This document shows positions 54,250-62,603 of a DNA stretch of 64,000 nt, piece by piece; position 1 is the first letter of the stretch, and each line of letters opens with the position of its first letter. The stretch is from Pseudomonas sp. ICMP22404 (GTDB taxonomy: Bacteria; Pseudomonadota; Gammaproteobacteria; Pseudomonadales; Pseudomonadaceae). The notes beneath the pieces were generated by a model, which saw only the letters and a program-made list of their open reading frames with translations, was not told the origin of the DNA and did no database searches. The stretch lies in assembly GCF_006227205.1 (NCBI RefSeq), contig NZ_VCNG01000020.1, forward strand, positions 1 through 64,000, given 5' to 3'. The translations under genes were made by a program, and so were the position numbers.

Positions 54250-54543
54250 TCAGACCGGGTCGTTGCGTCGCAGCAACTCTTCAGGCAAATGCTCGATATA
54301 CTCTTCTTCGGCCGGCGGCATCTGCAGGTGATAACCCTGGGTGTCGAGGTTTTCCAGTACCTTGTTGATGTCCTCGCGGGACAACTGCCGCTCAGGGCTC
54401 AGGACCAGGTCGAAGGCATGGGTCGCCTTGCCAAAGGCCGCCATCAATGGCTCAGGCACACGCGCCAATGCGTCGCTCTTGAGCACATACAGGTACATCT
54501 CGTTTTTCTTCGAGCTGCGGTAAATGGAGCAAATACGTTTCAA
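54250..54543 (-). CDS. ycgL: YcgL-domain protein starting with TTG
   Basis: 97 residues. The YcgL fold is plain: MKRICSIYRSSKKNEMYLYV, PEPLMAAFGKATHAFDLVLSPERQL, VLENLDTQGYHLQMPP. The family has no proven function. The start is TTG at 54541-54543, overlapping the rnd stop (TGA 54540-54542) as TTGA. GGAG lies seven bases upstream. TTG starts are rare in Pseudomonas, so translation probably depends on ribosomes finishing rnd. Confidence 0.92.
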   Translation of the reverse strand: MKRICSIYRSSKKNEMYLYVLKSDALARVPEPLMAAFGKATHAFDLVLSPERQLSREDINKVLENLDTQGYHLQMPPAEEEYIEHLPEELLRRNDPV

Positions 54544-55673
54544 GGCTGTTCTCCGGCAGTGGCCAGGCTGTCGAGCAACGCCTGGCCCATCAGTTCGCGA
54601 CGCCAGCCACGCAGCGAATCAGGCAATTGATAAGGGCCCTCGGGGAAGCCGCTCTTGATCAGCGCTTCGAGGGTTTTCTTGCGTAGCATCAGTTCCGGGG
54701 CAATGCCCAGGCGTTCGGCCTCAGCCTGCCCCAGGGCCCGCAGACGCTTGACCAGTGCCGAGGCCTCGATGGGCAACGGCTCGGCTACGGCCGGCGGCCA
54801 TTGCTCGGGCGGCACGCTGGCAGCGCGCTTGATCAGATCCAGCAGAAACTCGCCGTCCTGACGCACGGTACGCGGGTGCATGTCTTCGATTTTCGCCAAC
54901 GCACCGAGGTTATCCGGCTGGGTCCGGGCCAGAGGCCACAGCGAATGCTCGCGAATGATGCGATTACGCGGCAAGTCACGGGCCCGAGCCTCCCGCTCGC
55001 GCCAGGCGCAGAGCTCACGCAGCACGGCCAGTTGCGCGCGGGACAGCTTCCAGGCCAGCTTGGCTTCGCGGTACACCTCATCGGGATCGACTTCGCGGCG
55101 CAGGTTGGCGACCAGCTCAGCGCCATCTTCCAGGACCCAGGCGTACTTCTCATCGGAAAGCTTGGGACGAAGTTGCACGAAAACTTCAGCCAGGTGCACC
55201 GCATCCTCTGCGGCATAGCTGATCTGCGTTTCGGACAACGGCCGCTGCAACCAGTCGGAGCGGGTCTCGCCCTTGGGCAACTCGATGCCCAGAACTTCCT
55301 GCACCAGCCGCGAGTAGCCCATGGAGAAACCCAGGTTCAGGTACGCGGCAGCCAATTGGGTATCGAACAGCGGCGCGGGCAGACTGCGGGTCAGGCGCAG
55401 CAGGACTTCAAGGTCTTCGCTGCAGGCGTGCAGCACCTTGAGCACGGCCGGGTTTTCCAGCAATGCCGCCAGGGGCTGCCAGTTATCGATGGTCAAGGGG
55501 TCGATCAGGTAGGCACGCTTGCCGTCGCCGATCTGCAGCAAACCGGCGATGGGGTAAAAGGTGTCGACCCGCATGAATTCGGTGTCGAGGGCGACGAAGG
55601 GCAACTGCTGCCATTCGGTGCAAAACCGACCGAGGCTATCGTTGTCGCGAATCCAGTGAATATCGATGGCCAC
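54540..55673 (-). CDS. rnd: Ribonuclease D
   Basis: 377 residues from a GTG at 55673 (GGGAG five to six bases upstream). DEDD exonuclease motifs: FVALDTEFMRVDTFYP, CSEDLEVLL, YAAEDAVHLAEVF; then an HRDC domain (about 210-290, with LWPLARTQPDNLGALAKIE). RNase D trims the 3' ends of tRNA precursors. It overlaps ycgL by 4 bp, the same arrangement as in other Pseudomonas, and the two form an operon. Confidence 0.96.
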   Translation of the reverse strand: MAIDIHWIRDNDSLGRFCTEWQQLPFVALDTEFMRVDTFYPIAGLLQIGDGKRAYLIDPLTIDNWQPLAALLENPAVLKVLHACSEDLEVLLRLTRSLPAPLFDTQLAAAYLNLGFSMGYSRLVQEVLGIELPKGETRSDWLQRPLSETQISYAAEDAVHLAEVFVQLRPKLSDEKYAWVLEDGAELVANLRREVDPDEVYREAKLAWKLSRAQLAVLRELCAWREREARARDLPRNRIIREHSLWPLARTQPDNLGALAKIEDMHPRTVRQDGEFLLDLIKRAASVPPEQWPPAVAEPLPIEASALVKRLRALGQAEAERLGIAPELMLRKKTLEALIKSGFPEGPYQLPDSLRGWRRELMGQALLDSLATAGEQP

Positions 55674-55794
55674 ACGGCTCTCCCTTGAAGAATGGCGCGC
55701 AGTATATATCGCCGTCAGCGATTGCGAGCATCCATAGAGCAAGAGCCTGAGAGAAATCGCCTGCGCATCGGCAAGAATAGTCCTACATTAGAAG

Positions 55795-56436
55795 CTAACT
55801 GGTCTTACGCAACACATAAACCCGCGTCAGCGCAAAACCGGGCAGGAAGTCTTGGTGCCACAGCACGTTGAAACCAGCCTGGAGGAACTCGGCCTCGACA
55901 TCGGCCTTGTCTGCCAGGTTCCGTTGCGGTGGATGGCCAAGTTTGAAACGCCCATCGACTTGAACCGACACGATGACCGTGTCGCGACTGACCCGATGAA
56001 ATTCGCGCAGCAGCGCCAGGCGATGCTCGCTGGCACTCACGTGGCGAAACAATTGCAGGCAACAAATGCAATCCACCGCGTTTTCCGACAGTCCGATGGT
56101 AAACGCCGAACTCGGAAAGGTCCTGACTCGCTTGAGCAACGCGCCACCATGATGGGTGAGCGCGTGTTCGAGCATATCCGGCGATGGGTCGGCTGCCAGG
56201 ATCACCCGGTTGGCATGTTCGGCCAGCACCGGCCAAAACCGCCCTGCCCCACACGCCACGTCCAATACCAGCCCGGGCTCACCGGCCACTTTCAGGGCGT
56301 TGCGCACCATATGCTCATCACGCCAGAACGCCAGGCGCAGCCGTCGCGGCGCCGGCTGGCAGCAGACTTGCGCATGCTCCTGGTCGTGATGCCTGGCGAA
56401 CTCGAGTTCGACGTTGGATGGGGATAGCCCGGACAT
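55795..56436 (-). CDS. Class I SAM-dependent methyltransferase
   Basis: 213 residues. SAM motif I LVLDVACGAGRFWPVLAEH, acidic loop AADPSPDMLE, motif post I SENAVDCICCLQLF. The methyl acceptor is not apparent. CCQPAPRRLRL at the N-terminus has no known meaning. It lies 69 bp from eptA on the same strand and may be cotranscribed with it, which would suggest an envelope or small-molecule target, but that is inference. Confidence 0.83.
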   Translation of the reverse strand: MSGLSPSNVELEFARHHDQEHAQVCCQPAPRRLRLAFWRDEHMVRNALKVAGEPGLVLDVACGAGRFWPVLAEHANRVILAADPSPDMLEHALTHHGGALLKRVRTFPSSAFTIGLSENAVDCICCLQLFRHVSASEHRLALLREFHRVSRDTVIVSVQVDGRFKLGHPPQRNLADKADVEAEFLQAGFNVLWHQDFLPGFALTRVYVLRKTS

Positions 56437-56505
56437 ACGAACGGCTCTTGGTAAATGGACAGATGACAGATTAAACGGCGCGGCGTGAAAAAAAAGTGTA
56501 GGCGA

Positions 56506-58155
56506 TCACTCCCGCGCCAACACACCGTCAATCACTGCACCGCGACAACCAGCGAACAGATCCAGGTCCCGGTTATAAACTTTGCTGTTGACCTCCAGCA
56601 AGCCAAGCATCGAGTGAAACAGGTTGTCTTGGCTCAAGGGCTTTTCCCGACTCATCTGCAGGCAATGGGTGTCCACGGCGAAGGACTTCTGATAGCTGTC
56701 GGAAAACCAGGCGAGCATCGCCACATGCTTCTGCTGTTCCGGGGCAAGCATGTAGGGCGTGCCGTGGAGAAACAGGTTGTATTCGCCCAGGGACTCACCG
56801 TGGTCCGACAGGTACAGCATGGCCGTATCGACCTTGTCCTGGTTGGCCCGCAGTAAGTCGATCAGGGTCGAAAGCACATGGTCGGTGTACACCAGCGTAT
56901 TGTCGTAGCCGTTGACGATGCTCTCGCGGCTGCAATTGTTCAGCGCGTTGCTTTCGCACACCGGCGTGAAGTGTTCGTACTCCTTGGGATAACGCTTGAA
57001 GTACTCAGGCCCGTGACTGCCCATCTGGTGCAGCACCAGCACCGTGTCCTTGTCCAGGGTGTCGATGAAATGCTGCAGCCCCTGGAGCAGGATCTCATCC
57101 CGGCACTCGCTGTTGGCGCACAGGGCCGGGTCCTTGAGATTGCTCACATCCTGCAGGGTAACCCGGTCGCACGTCCCCTTGCAGCCGGACTGGTTGTCCC
57201 GCCAGATCACCTCCAGGCCGGCGCGTTGGAGTACATCCAGTAGGCCCTCTTCATGCTTGGCCTTGCTGGCATCGTAGTTCTTGCGGCCCATGTTGGAAAA
57301 CATGCAGGGCACCGACACGGCGGTTTCGGTACCGCAGGAATGCACGTCGGTGAAAGCGATCAGACCGGCCTCGTGATCCAACGTCGGCGTGGTGTCGCGG
57401 TTATAGCCGAGGATGCCGAAGTTCTCGGCACGAGCACTTTCCCCGACCACCAATACGGTCAGGGATTTGCGGGCGTGGGTCTGCCAGGCCAGATTGCGAC
57501 TGGCATCCTCGCCCAGCTTGACGAACGGTTGCTTGGCCGACACGACTTGCTCACGCAGGTAGCCGACCGAAGCCCCAATGTAGTTGCTTGGCACGATCAT
57601 CAGGCGCAATTCATGGTGGTTGCGAAACAGGGAAGACAGCCCCTGGTAATTCGCCAGGGCGACCACGCCAATCATCGCCGCCGACGCCACACCGACCATC
57701 AACTTGCTTAACAACTCTTTAGGCCAGCTACGGTACTTGATCGGTGTTTTGAATAGTAACCAGGAAGGTAAGACGCCAAGTAATCCAAGATAGGCAAATA
57801 ACTTCAGCGACAATAGGTCACGGACTTCGGTGGCATTGGTTTCGGCAAAGTTGCGCAACATGCCGACGTCGATCAAGACACCGTATTGGGCCATGAAATA
57901 CGCCACGCCGGCGCTGATCAGGAAGATCAACATCAGCACGGGTTTGAGCACCGGGCGAAATGCCACGAGCGTCAACACCAGGTTGAATGCGCAGAAAATC
58001 ATCACGCCAAAGGCCGCGCACATCAGCAGGCCGCGACCGTCAGCCGTCGTGATCGTCAGCAAGTGCTGCCAGAGAATGACGTTGAAGCCGACTAATAAAA
58101 AGGCACTGGCAATCAGCGTCACCCACTCGGGGCGCACGGCTTTAATGGTCAGCAT
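56506..58155 (-). CDS. eptA: Lipid A phosphoethanolamine transferase
   Basis: 549 residues. Five N-terminal membrane helices (about 12-30, 45-65, 72-92, 118-138, 155-172), then a periplasmic sulfatase-fold domain. Metal and nucleophile motifs: VVGESARAENFGILGYNRDTTP, CGTETAVSVPCMFSNMGR (nucleophile Thr), LSDHGESLGEYNLFLHGTPYM. Multiple paired cysteines are typical of EptA/MCR. It adds phosphoethanolamine to lipid A and lowers polymyxin sensitivity. No PmrAB-like system is adjacent here. EptA, rather than EptB or CptA, is favoured by sequence but paralogs exist. Confidence 0.88.
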   Translation of the reverse strand: MLTIKAVRPEWVTLIASAFLLVGFNVILWQHLLTITTADGRGLLMCAAFGVMIFCAFNLVLTLVAFRPVLKPVLMLIFLISAGVAYFMAQYGVLIDVGMLRNFAETNATEVRDLLSLKLFAYLGLLGVLPSWLLFKTPIKYRSWPKELLSKLMVGVASAAMIGVVALANYQGLSSLFRNHHELRLMIVPSNYIGASVGYLREQVVSAKQPFVKLGEDASRNLAWQTHARKSLTVLVVGESARAENFGILGYNRDTTPTLDHEAGLIAFTDVHSCGTETAVSVPCMFSNMGRKNYDASKAKHEEGLLDVLQRAGLEVIWRDNQSGCKGTCDRVTLQDVSNLKDPALCANSECRDEILLQGLQHFIDTLDKDTVLVLHQMGSHGPEYFKRYPKEYEHFTPVCESNALNNCSRESIVNGYDNTLVYTDHVLSTLIDLLRANQDKVDTAMLYLSDHGESLGEYNLFLHGTPYMLAPEQQKHVAMLAWFSDSYQKSFAVDTHCLQMSREKPLSQDNLFHSMLGLLEVNSKVYNRDLDLFAGCRGAVIDGVLARE

Positions 58156-58295
58156 GATGGTGGGCGTTTTCCTGAAAGTTGCTCTTTGGAGAAGAAGGGC
58201 CGAAGAAAAGTGTGAAAAATTCGTTTCCTACGGCAGCACAAACTTTAGGTAGCCCACCATCAATTTTTCGTGAAAAAGTTGCTATTAAATTATTA

Positions 58296-58326
58296 TTTAA
58301 GCGACAAACCTGACGCAGCCGTCAGG
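58296..58326 (-). terminator. Terminator overlapping the glutamine synthetase-like stop codon
   Basis: Minus strand CCTGACGGCTGCGTCAGG (58309-58326) forms a 6-bp stem that includes the TGA (58322-58324), followed by TTTGTCGCTT. The stem is short and the T-run is broken, so it is probably partial. Confidence 0.6.
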
Positions 58327-59704
58327 CTTGATTCAGGTACCAACGCCAGTCCTGCTCCCCCACCTCGCCCATGAACTGACGGTATTCGGCGCGTTTGACC
58401 GCCAGGTAGACACCAAGGAACTCGCCACCGAAAGCTTCTTGCGCCCAGGTCGAAGCCTCGAGCGCACGCAGGGCGGTAAGCCAGTCGGTGGGCAATAAAC
58501 GGTTCGCTTGTGCGTAACCATTGCCTTCAACGGGCGCGGCGGGATCGCATTGTTCCCGTATGCCACGATGAATGCCGGCCAGTATCGCCGCGGCCGCGAG
58601 GTACGGGTTGGCGTCGGCGCCACAAATGCGATGCTCGATGTGCCGGGAAAAGGCCGGACCGCCTGGCACCCTCAGGCTCACGGTGCGGTTGTCCACCCCC
58701 CAGGTCGCCGTCAGGGGCGCGTAACTATTGCTCTGGAATCGCCGGTAGGAGTTGGCGTTCGGGCAGAACATCAGCAATGAATCGAGCAACGTGTCGAGCA
58801 TTCCACCGATGGCCCAGCGCAACAGCGGTGTGCCATCGGCGGCCTCGCTGGCAAACAGATTATTGCCTTTGCTATCCGCCAGGCTGACGTGCATGTGCAT
58901 GCCGGAACCCGCCAGATGGTCGAATGGCTTGGCCATGAAACACGCCACCATGCCATGTTTATGCGCCACGCCTTTGACCAGTCGCTTGTAGCGCACCGCT
59001 TCGTCCATGGCTTGCAATGCATCGGTGCGGTGTTCGAGGGTGATTTCCACTTGGCCCGGGGCGTATTCGGAAATCGCCGTGCGAGCCGGTATGCCCTGGA
59101 GTCTGCAGGCGGCATAAAGGTCCGCCAGGAACGGCTCGATCTGCTCCAGCTCGCGCAAACCGTAGACCTGGGTAGCGCGCGGCCGACCACCGTCGGCATC
59201 CCGCGCCGGTTGCGGCCGGCCCTGGCTGTCGCGTTGCGCGTCCAGCAGATAGAACTCCAGTTCCGCCGCCATCACCGGGTAATAGCCGTCGGCCTGTAAA
59301 CCCTCGATCACCCGGCTGAGCAGATAACGCGGATCGGCGATGGCCGCCGGCAGGCCCTCCCGGGGATGCATAGCGACCTGCACGGCCGCAGTGGGAATCA
59401 ACCGCCACGGCATGCGCTGCAAACTGCCGCTGATGGGGTAGGCCCGGCAGTCGATGTCACCGACCTCCCATACCAGCCCCGAGTTTTCCACGTCGTCGCC
59501 ATTGAGGGTCAGTCCAAGGATCGTGCTCGGCAGCGGACGGCCGCTTTCATAAACAGCCAGCAGCTCATCACGATGCAACAACTTGCCCCTGGGCACGCCG
59601 TTGTTGTCGAGGATAAACAGTTCGAACAGTTCGATGTCCGGGTGCTGGGCCAGGAATGCCCGGGCTTGTTCAACGGGCGCGAAAGCAGGATTGGCAATGC
59701 TCAT
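58322..59704 (-). CDS. puuA: Glutamine synthetase-like gamma-glutamylpolyamine synthetase
   Basis: 460 residues from the ATG at 59704; an earlier TTG is less likely. GS catalytic motifs: AELEFYLLDAQRDSQGRP, YAPGQVEITLEHRTDALQ, GSGMHMHVSLAD, NSYRRFQSNSYAPLTATWGVDNRT, then RIEHRICGADANPYLAAAA. The N-terminus and length match the PuuA/SpuI/PauA group that couples glutamate to putrescine or similar amines. True GlnA is excluded by length and tail. It is not in a polyamine gene cluster here, so the exact amine is uncertain. Confidence 0.85.
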   Translation of the reverse strand: MSIANPAFAPVEQARAFLAQHPDIELFELFILDNNGVPRGKLLHRDELLAVYESGRPLPSTILGLTLNGDDVENSGLVWEVGDIDCRAYPISGSLQRMPWRLIPTAAVQVAMHPREGLPAAIADPRYLLSRVIEGLQADGYYPVMAAELEFYLLDAQRDSQGRPQPARDADGGRPRATQVYGLRELEQIEPFLADLYAACRLQGIPARTAISEYAPGQVEITLEHRTDALQAMDEAVRYKRLVKGVAHKHGMVACFMAKPFDHLAGSGMHMHVSLADSKGNNLFASEAADGTPLLRWAIGGMLDTLLDSLLMFCPNANSYRRFQSNSYAPLTATWGVDNRTVSLRVPGGPAFSRHIEHRICGADANPYLAAAAILAGIHRGIREQCDPAAPVEGNGYAQANRLLPTDWLTALRALEASTWAQEAFGGEFLGVYLAVKRAEYRQFMGEVGEQDWRWYLNQA

Positions 59705-60171
59705 GAGAATGCTCGTATTTTCTTGTCGGACGGGCGTCAAGGCGCCGTCAGTCTGTGCCCGTCAGTGACGGTCACCGTGAGTTATCAACAGGAAATACGG
59801 ACATCCGGAGGACGGGCATGGCGACAATGCCAGAGGGCCCAAAAAGCCAGCTCGGAGGGCAGCGCAGACAGTGATGGGGCAAGGACAAGCGTGAGTCGAC
59901 CGACCGGACCGACCGCGGCAGATGCTGGGTAAAGGAGTGCTGCGGGCCGACCGTCCATAAGCGCATCACAGTAAACACACCCCGCGAGCGTCCCACGCCG
60001 ACCCGCGTCGTTAAACCTGGATTTGCTGGAGCGTGGGTGCGAACGCGCTAAACAATCTTCCTGGTAGCGAAAGACGATCTGTTCGTCGTATTCCCTACAT
60101 TATCTGTCCCGTTCCCGACAGCGAAACAGCCCCCACGGCATTCACTTGGGACCATCGTTCCGTTAGGATCA
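59705..60171. other. Divergent control region without genes
   Basis: No reading frame with a good start and codon use. It must hold promoters for the glutamine synthetase-like gene and the LysR fragment, but no clear -35/-10 pair is visible. CTGTC..GACAG (near 60099-60121) is a short hairpin. The perfect 9-bp inverted repeat at 60172-60195 is the strongest signal. Confidence 0.45.
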
Positions 60172-60195
60172 CGGATCTTGTTTGCGCAAGATCCG
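60172..60195. promoter_or_regulatory. Perfect 9-bp inverted repeat ahead of the LysR fragment
   Basis: CGGATCTTG (60172-60180) and CAAGATCCG (60187-60195) with a 6-bp spacer, 28 bp before the ATG at 60223. Could be an operator or an mRNA hairpin. Confidence 0.5.
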
Positions 60196-60222
60196 CGCAA
60201 GGAGCACAGCGAGAAGCAACGG

Positions 60223-60549
60223 ATGCTAAACAGTAACTCCCTCAGAAAGCTCGATATGCAGGACCTCATGGTGTTCAGCGCCGTGTACGAAAAAAGCAGC
60301 GTCAGCGGCGTGTCCGAGGCATTGTGTGTCAGCCAGTCAACGGTGAGTTACTGCCTGAAGAAACTGCGGACCTGCTTCAAGGACGAGCTGTTCATCAATA
60401 CCCGCACCGGCATGCGCCCCACGTTCAAAGCCGAGGGCATGTACGATCATGTGCGCACCATCTTGCAGAGCATCAACCAGTGTCACGCCGGTGCCGGCTC
60501 ACCCATGTCACGAACGGGCGATCGAAGCCTGCACCCGGCTGACGCCTGA
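60223..60549 (+). CDS. HTH-only LysR-type protein (C-terminal domain missing)
   Basis: 108 residues. LRKLDMQDLMVFSAVYEKSSVSGVSEALCVSQSTVSYCLKKLRTCFKDELFINTRTGMRPTFKAEG is a complete LysR DNA-binding domain with the linker helix start. The rest of a LysR protein (~200 residues) is absent and there is no room for it: the CHMI gene begins 4 bp later on the other strand. So it is either a deletion remnant or a stand-alone DNA-binding domain that might antagonise full-length LysR proteins. The last ~15 residues (SPMSRTGDRSLHPADA) are not LysR-like. Confidence 0.7.
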   Translation: MLNSNSLRKLDMQDLMVFSAVYEKSSVSGVSEALCVSQSTVSYCLKKLRTCFKDELFINTRTGMRPTFKAEGMYDHVRTILQSINQCHAGAGSPMSRTGDRSLHPADA

Positions 60550-60552
60550 GCC

Positions 60553-60915
60553 TCAGTTGTCGAGGATAGCCTTCGCGTAGCAGCCGCGATCCATATCGAC
60601 GGTCTCCACGCTGAACTGCACGCTGAGACCAGCCGGCCAAGGGCCCAACTCCTGGATCACGGTCAACAGGCTTTCCCCCAGTTGCTTCTTGATTTCCGGC
60701 GAACGACCGCTCAACAACGCCAACTGCACGTGCACGAAACCACGCTCGCCCAAACCGGTGCCCACCCGGAAGTGTTCGACCTTCACGGCCCGGCTCTTGA
60801 TGTCCGTCTCCGCGAACTGACCGGACGCCACCAGCGCGTTATTCAAGCGCAGCAAGGCGACGTCAGCGTTCAGCTCGGGCAGGTTGGCGGTGTACTCGAG
60901 ATGCAGGTGGGGCAT
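60553..60915 (-). CDS. 5-carboxymethyl-2-hydroxymuconate isomerase-like tautomerase
   Basis: 120 residues. MPHLHLEYTANLPELNADVALLRLNNALVASGQF begins with the catalytic Pro2 after Met removal; VEHFRVGTGLGERGFVHVQLALLSGRSPEIKKQLGESLL is the second half. This is the CHMI fold of the tautomerase superfamily, used in homoprotocatechuate breakdown. No other hpc/hpa genes are nearby, so a different, unknown tautomerase role is possible. Ends 4 bp from the LysR fragment. Confidence 0.88.
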   Translation of the reverse strand: MPHLHLEYTANLPELNADVALLRLNNALVASGQFAETDIKSRAVKVEHFRVGTGLGERGFVHVQLALLSGRSPEIKKQLGESLLTVIQELGPWPAGLSVQFSVETVDMDRGCYAKAILDN

Positions 60916-61051
60916 GTGTTCGACTCCGATTCGAAATGTGACGACGTGAATTCAGCCGACGCAACCATACGCCTACTTGGCTTCCAAGCACAGAATCCTG
61001 TGGAGCAGAGCTTTTTGGTTAAACCAGATTCCAGGGATAAACACAGAACTT

Positions 61052-61208
61052 TGTGGCGAGGGGATTTATCGAAACGTCGCACCGCCCCGCTGGGCTGCGA
61101 AGCAGACCCAAAAATCCAACTGTCGCTGCGGTGTGTCAGGTCCGACGCAGAGGGCCGCTTCGCGCCCCAGCGGGGCGGTGCGACGTTTCGCTAAATCCCC
61201 TCGCCACA
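61052..61208. repeat. Nested REP palindrome, class B, with an extra symmetric block
   Basis: The outer arms TTGTGGCGAGGGGATTTA and complement, and the inner GCTGGGCTGCGAAGC, are as in the element at 40559. Between them both arms contain an additional CGAAACGTCGCACCG (and complement), absent from the 34230 and 40559 copies. Arms match for ~52 bp with few mismatches. It lies between two minus-strand genes. Confidence 0.88.
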
Positions 61209-61219
61209 GGAAAGTGCTG

Positions 61220-62146
61220 TTAGCCAACTGGTATAGGGGCCCCGCGTTCACTCATGAACGCCTCCAGCCGGGACCGCAACCAGCGTTCCGCCGGGTCAGT
61301 GTCGACATGGCTCAGCCAGACCATGGACAGGTCCAGGGTCGGAGTCTTGAACGGAAAGGGTTCGCTGAACAACTGGCCCGAAGCAGCCATGGCGACGGCG
61401 GTATAGTCCGGCAGGCTGGCGATCATATCGGTGCCGGCCAGCAACGCCGGCAACGCGCTGTACTGCGGCACGGACAACACCACCTGACGCTTGCGACCGA
61501 TCTCGGCCAGCCACTCGTCAGCGAATCCGGCCACGTTCGCGGTATGGGACACCAACACGTGGGGCCGCGAACAATAGTCGTCCAGCGTCAGCGGTGTCTG
61601 CGAGGCATCAGCCCGCAACACGCAAGGCTGGATGTGTCGCAACAGTTTACGCTTGGCATTGGCCGGCAACCCGCGGGTCTGACTGATCCCCACGGTGATG
61701 TCGCCGGACGCCAGCAAATCGGGAATCCGCCAGTAATCGACGTGCTGCACCACGAACACCACTTGTGGCGCTTCCTGGCGCAGGCTGCGCAACAGCGGTG
61801 GCAACAGGCCGAACTCGACATCGTCCGACAGGCCGATACGAAACGTCATGGTGCTGCTGGCCGGGTCAAAGTCATGGGTCAGACTCAAGGCCGCCGACAG
61901 CGAGTCCAATGCCGGCGACAAGTGCTGGATGATCTCCTCCGCCCGCGCCGTGGGTTCCATGCGATGGCCGACGCGGATGAACAGCGGATCGTTGAACCGC
62001 GCGCGCAATCGGTTGAGGGCCGAACTGATAGCGGGTTGGCCCAGGAACAGTTTTTCCGCCGCCCGTGTCACATTGCGCTCAAGCATCAGCGTTTCGAAAA
62101 CCACCATCAGGTTGATGTCAGCCTTGCGCAATTCGTTGCGGTTCAT
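61220..62146 (-). CDS. LysR-type transcriptional regulator
   Basis: 308 residues from the ATG at 62146 (GGGAG six bases upstream; earlier in-frame starts lack a ribosome site). HTH: NLMVVFETLMLERNVTRAAEKLFLGQPAISSALNRLRARFNDPLFIRVGHRMEPT; effector domain (about 90-300, FRIGLSDDVEFGLLPPLLRSL). Belongs to the LeuO/NodD-like branch. Divergent from the YegP-like gene across a spacer with a dyad. Effector unknown. Confidence 0.9.
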   Translation of the reverse strand: MNRNELRKADINLMVVFETLMLERNVTRAAEKLFLGQPAISSALNRLRARFNDPLFIRVGHRMEPTARAEEIIQHLSPALDSLSAALSLTHDFDPASSTMTFRIGLSDDVEFGLLPPLLRSLRQEAPQVVFVVQHVDYWRIPDLLASGDITVGISQTRGLPANAKRKLLRHIQPCVLRADASQTPLTLDDYCSRPHVLVSHTANVAGFADEWLAEIGRKRQVVLSVPQYSALPALLAGTDMIASLPDYTAVAMAASGQLFSEPFPFKTPTLDLSMVWLSHVDTDPAERWLRSRLEAFMSERGAPIPVG

Positions 62147-62188
62147 CCTTTGCTCCCGGTTCGAGTCAGTTCGAGCGAACGCTGTCAT

Positions 62189-62230
62189 TATCGGCAATAT
62201 CTCATAACCATTGGAAACGTATTTCCGATA
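62189..62230. promoter_or_regulatory. Nested dyads between the LysR and YegP-like genes
   Basis: TATCGG (62189-62194) and CCGATA (62225-62230) are inverted arms; inside them GGAAA-CGTA-TTTCC (62213-62226) is a perfect 14-bp palindrome. Both overlap the divergent promoter region. Plausible LysR binding sites. Confidence 0.4.
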
Positions 62231-62312
62231 GCGAAAACTTTCAGCTTGGCTAGGCTTTCGACGACATGTTCAAAAACATGTCTTGAATGAGTCAATCGCA
62301 GGGAGCGAACCG

Positions 62313-62504
62313 ATGTACTTTGAAATCTACAGACAGACCCGAGGCACCCAGAGCAGCGGAAAAGGCCAATGGCGCTGGCGCTTGCGCGCAGGTAACCACG
62401 AAACGATCGCCAGCGGCGAATCCTATGTGAACAAGGCGGACTGCCTGCACGTCATCGGGTTGATCAAGAACGTCCAGGGCGAGACGCCAGTGAAGGAAAT
62501 CTGA
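62313..62504 (+). CDS. Small DUF1508 (YegP-like) protein
   Basis: 63 residues from the ATG at 62313 (GGGAG seven bases upstream). FEIYRQTRGTQSSGKGQWRWRLRAGNHETIASGESYVNKADCLHVIGLIKNV is one complete YegP repeat; E. coli YegP has two. Function is unknown; the fold suggests a small ligand or nucleic-acid binder. Divergent from LysR, which may regulate it. Confidence 0.85.
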   Translation: MYFEIYRQTRGTQSSGKGQWRWRLRAGNHETIASGESYVNKADCLHVIGLIKNVQGETPVKEI

Positions 62505-62603
62505 CACAGCGTCACACCATAACGCCCATCAGCTGCTCCGCCAGGCCTGCCTGTCGAGCAGCTTGTTGCGGCCTCATCCAAGTACAACAGCGAGCATTGC
62601 GCG

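Noticed and set aside
59772..59996. Minus-strand 74-codon frame upstream of the glutamine synthetase-like gene
   Set aside because: No ribosome site, odd composition, and it lies in the divergent control region.
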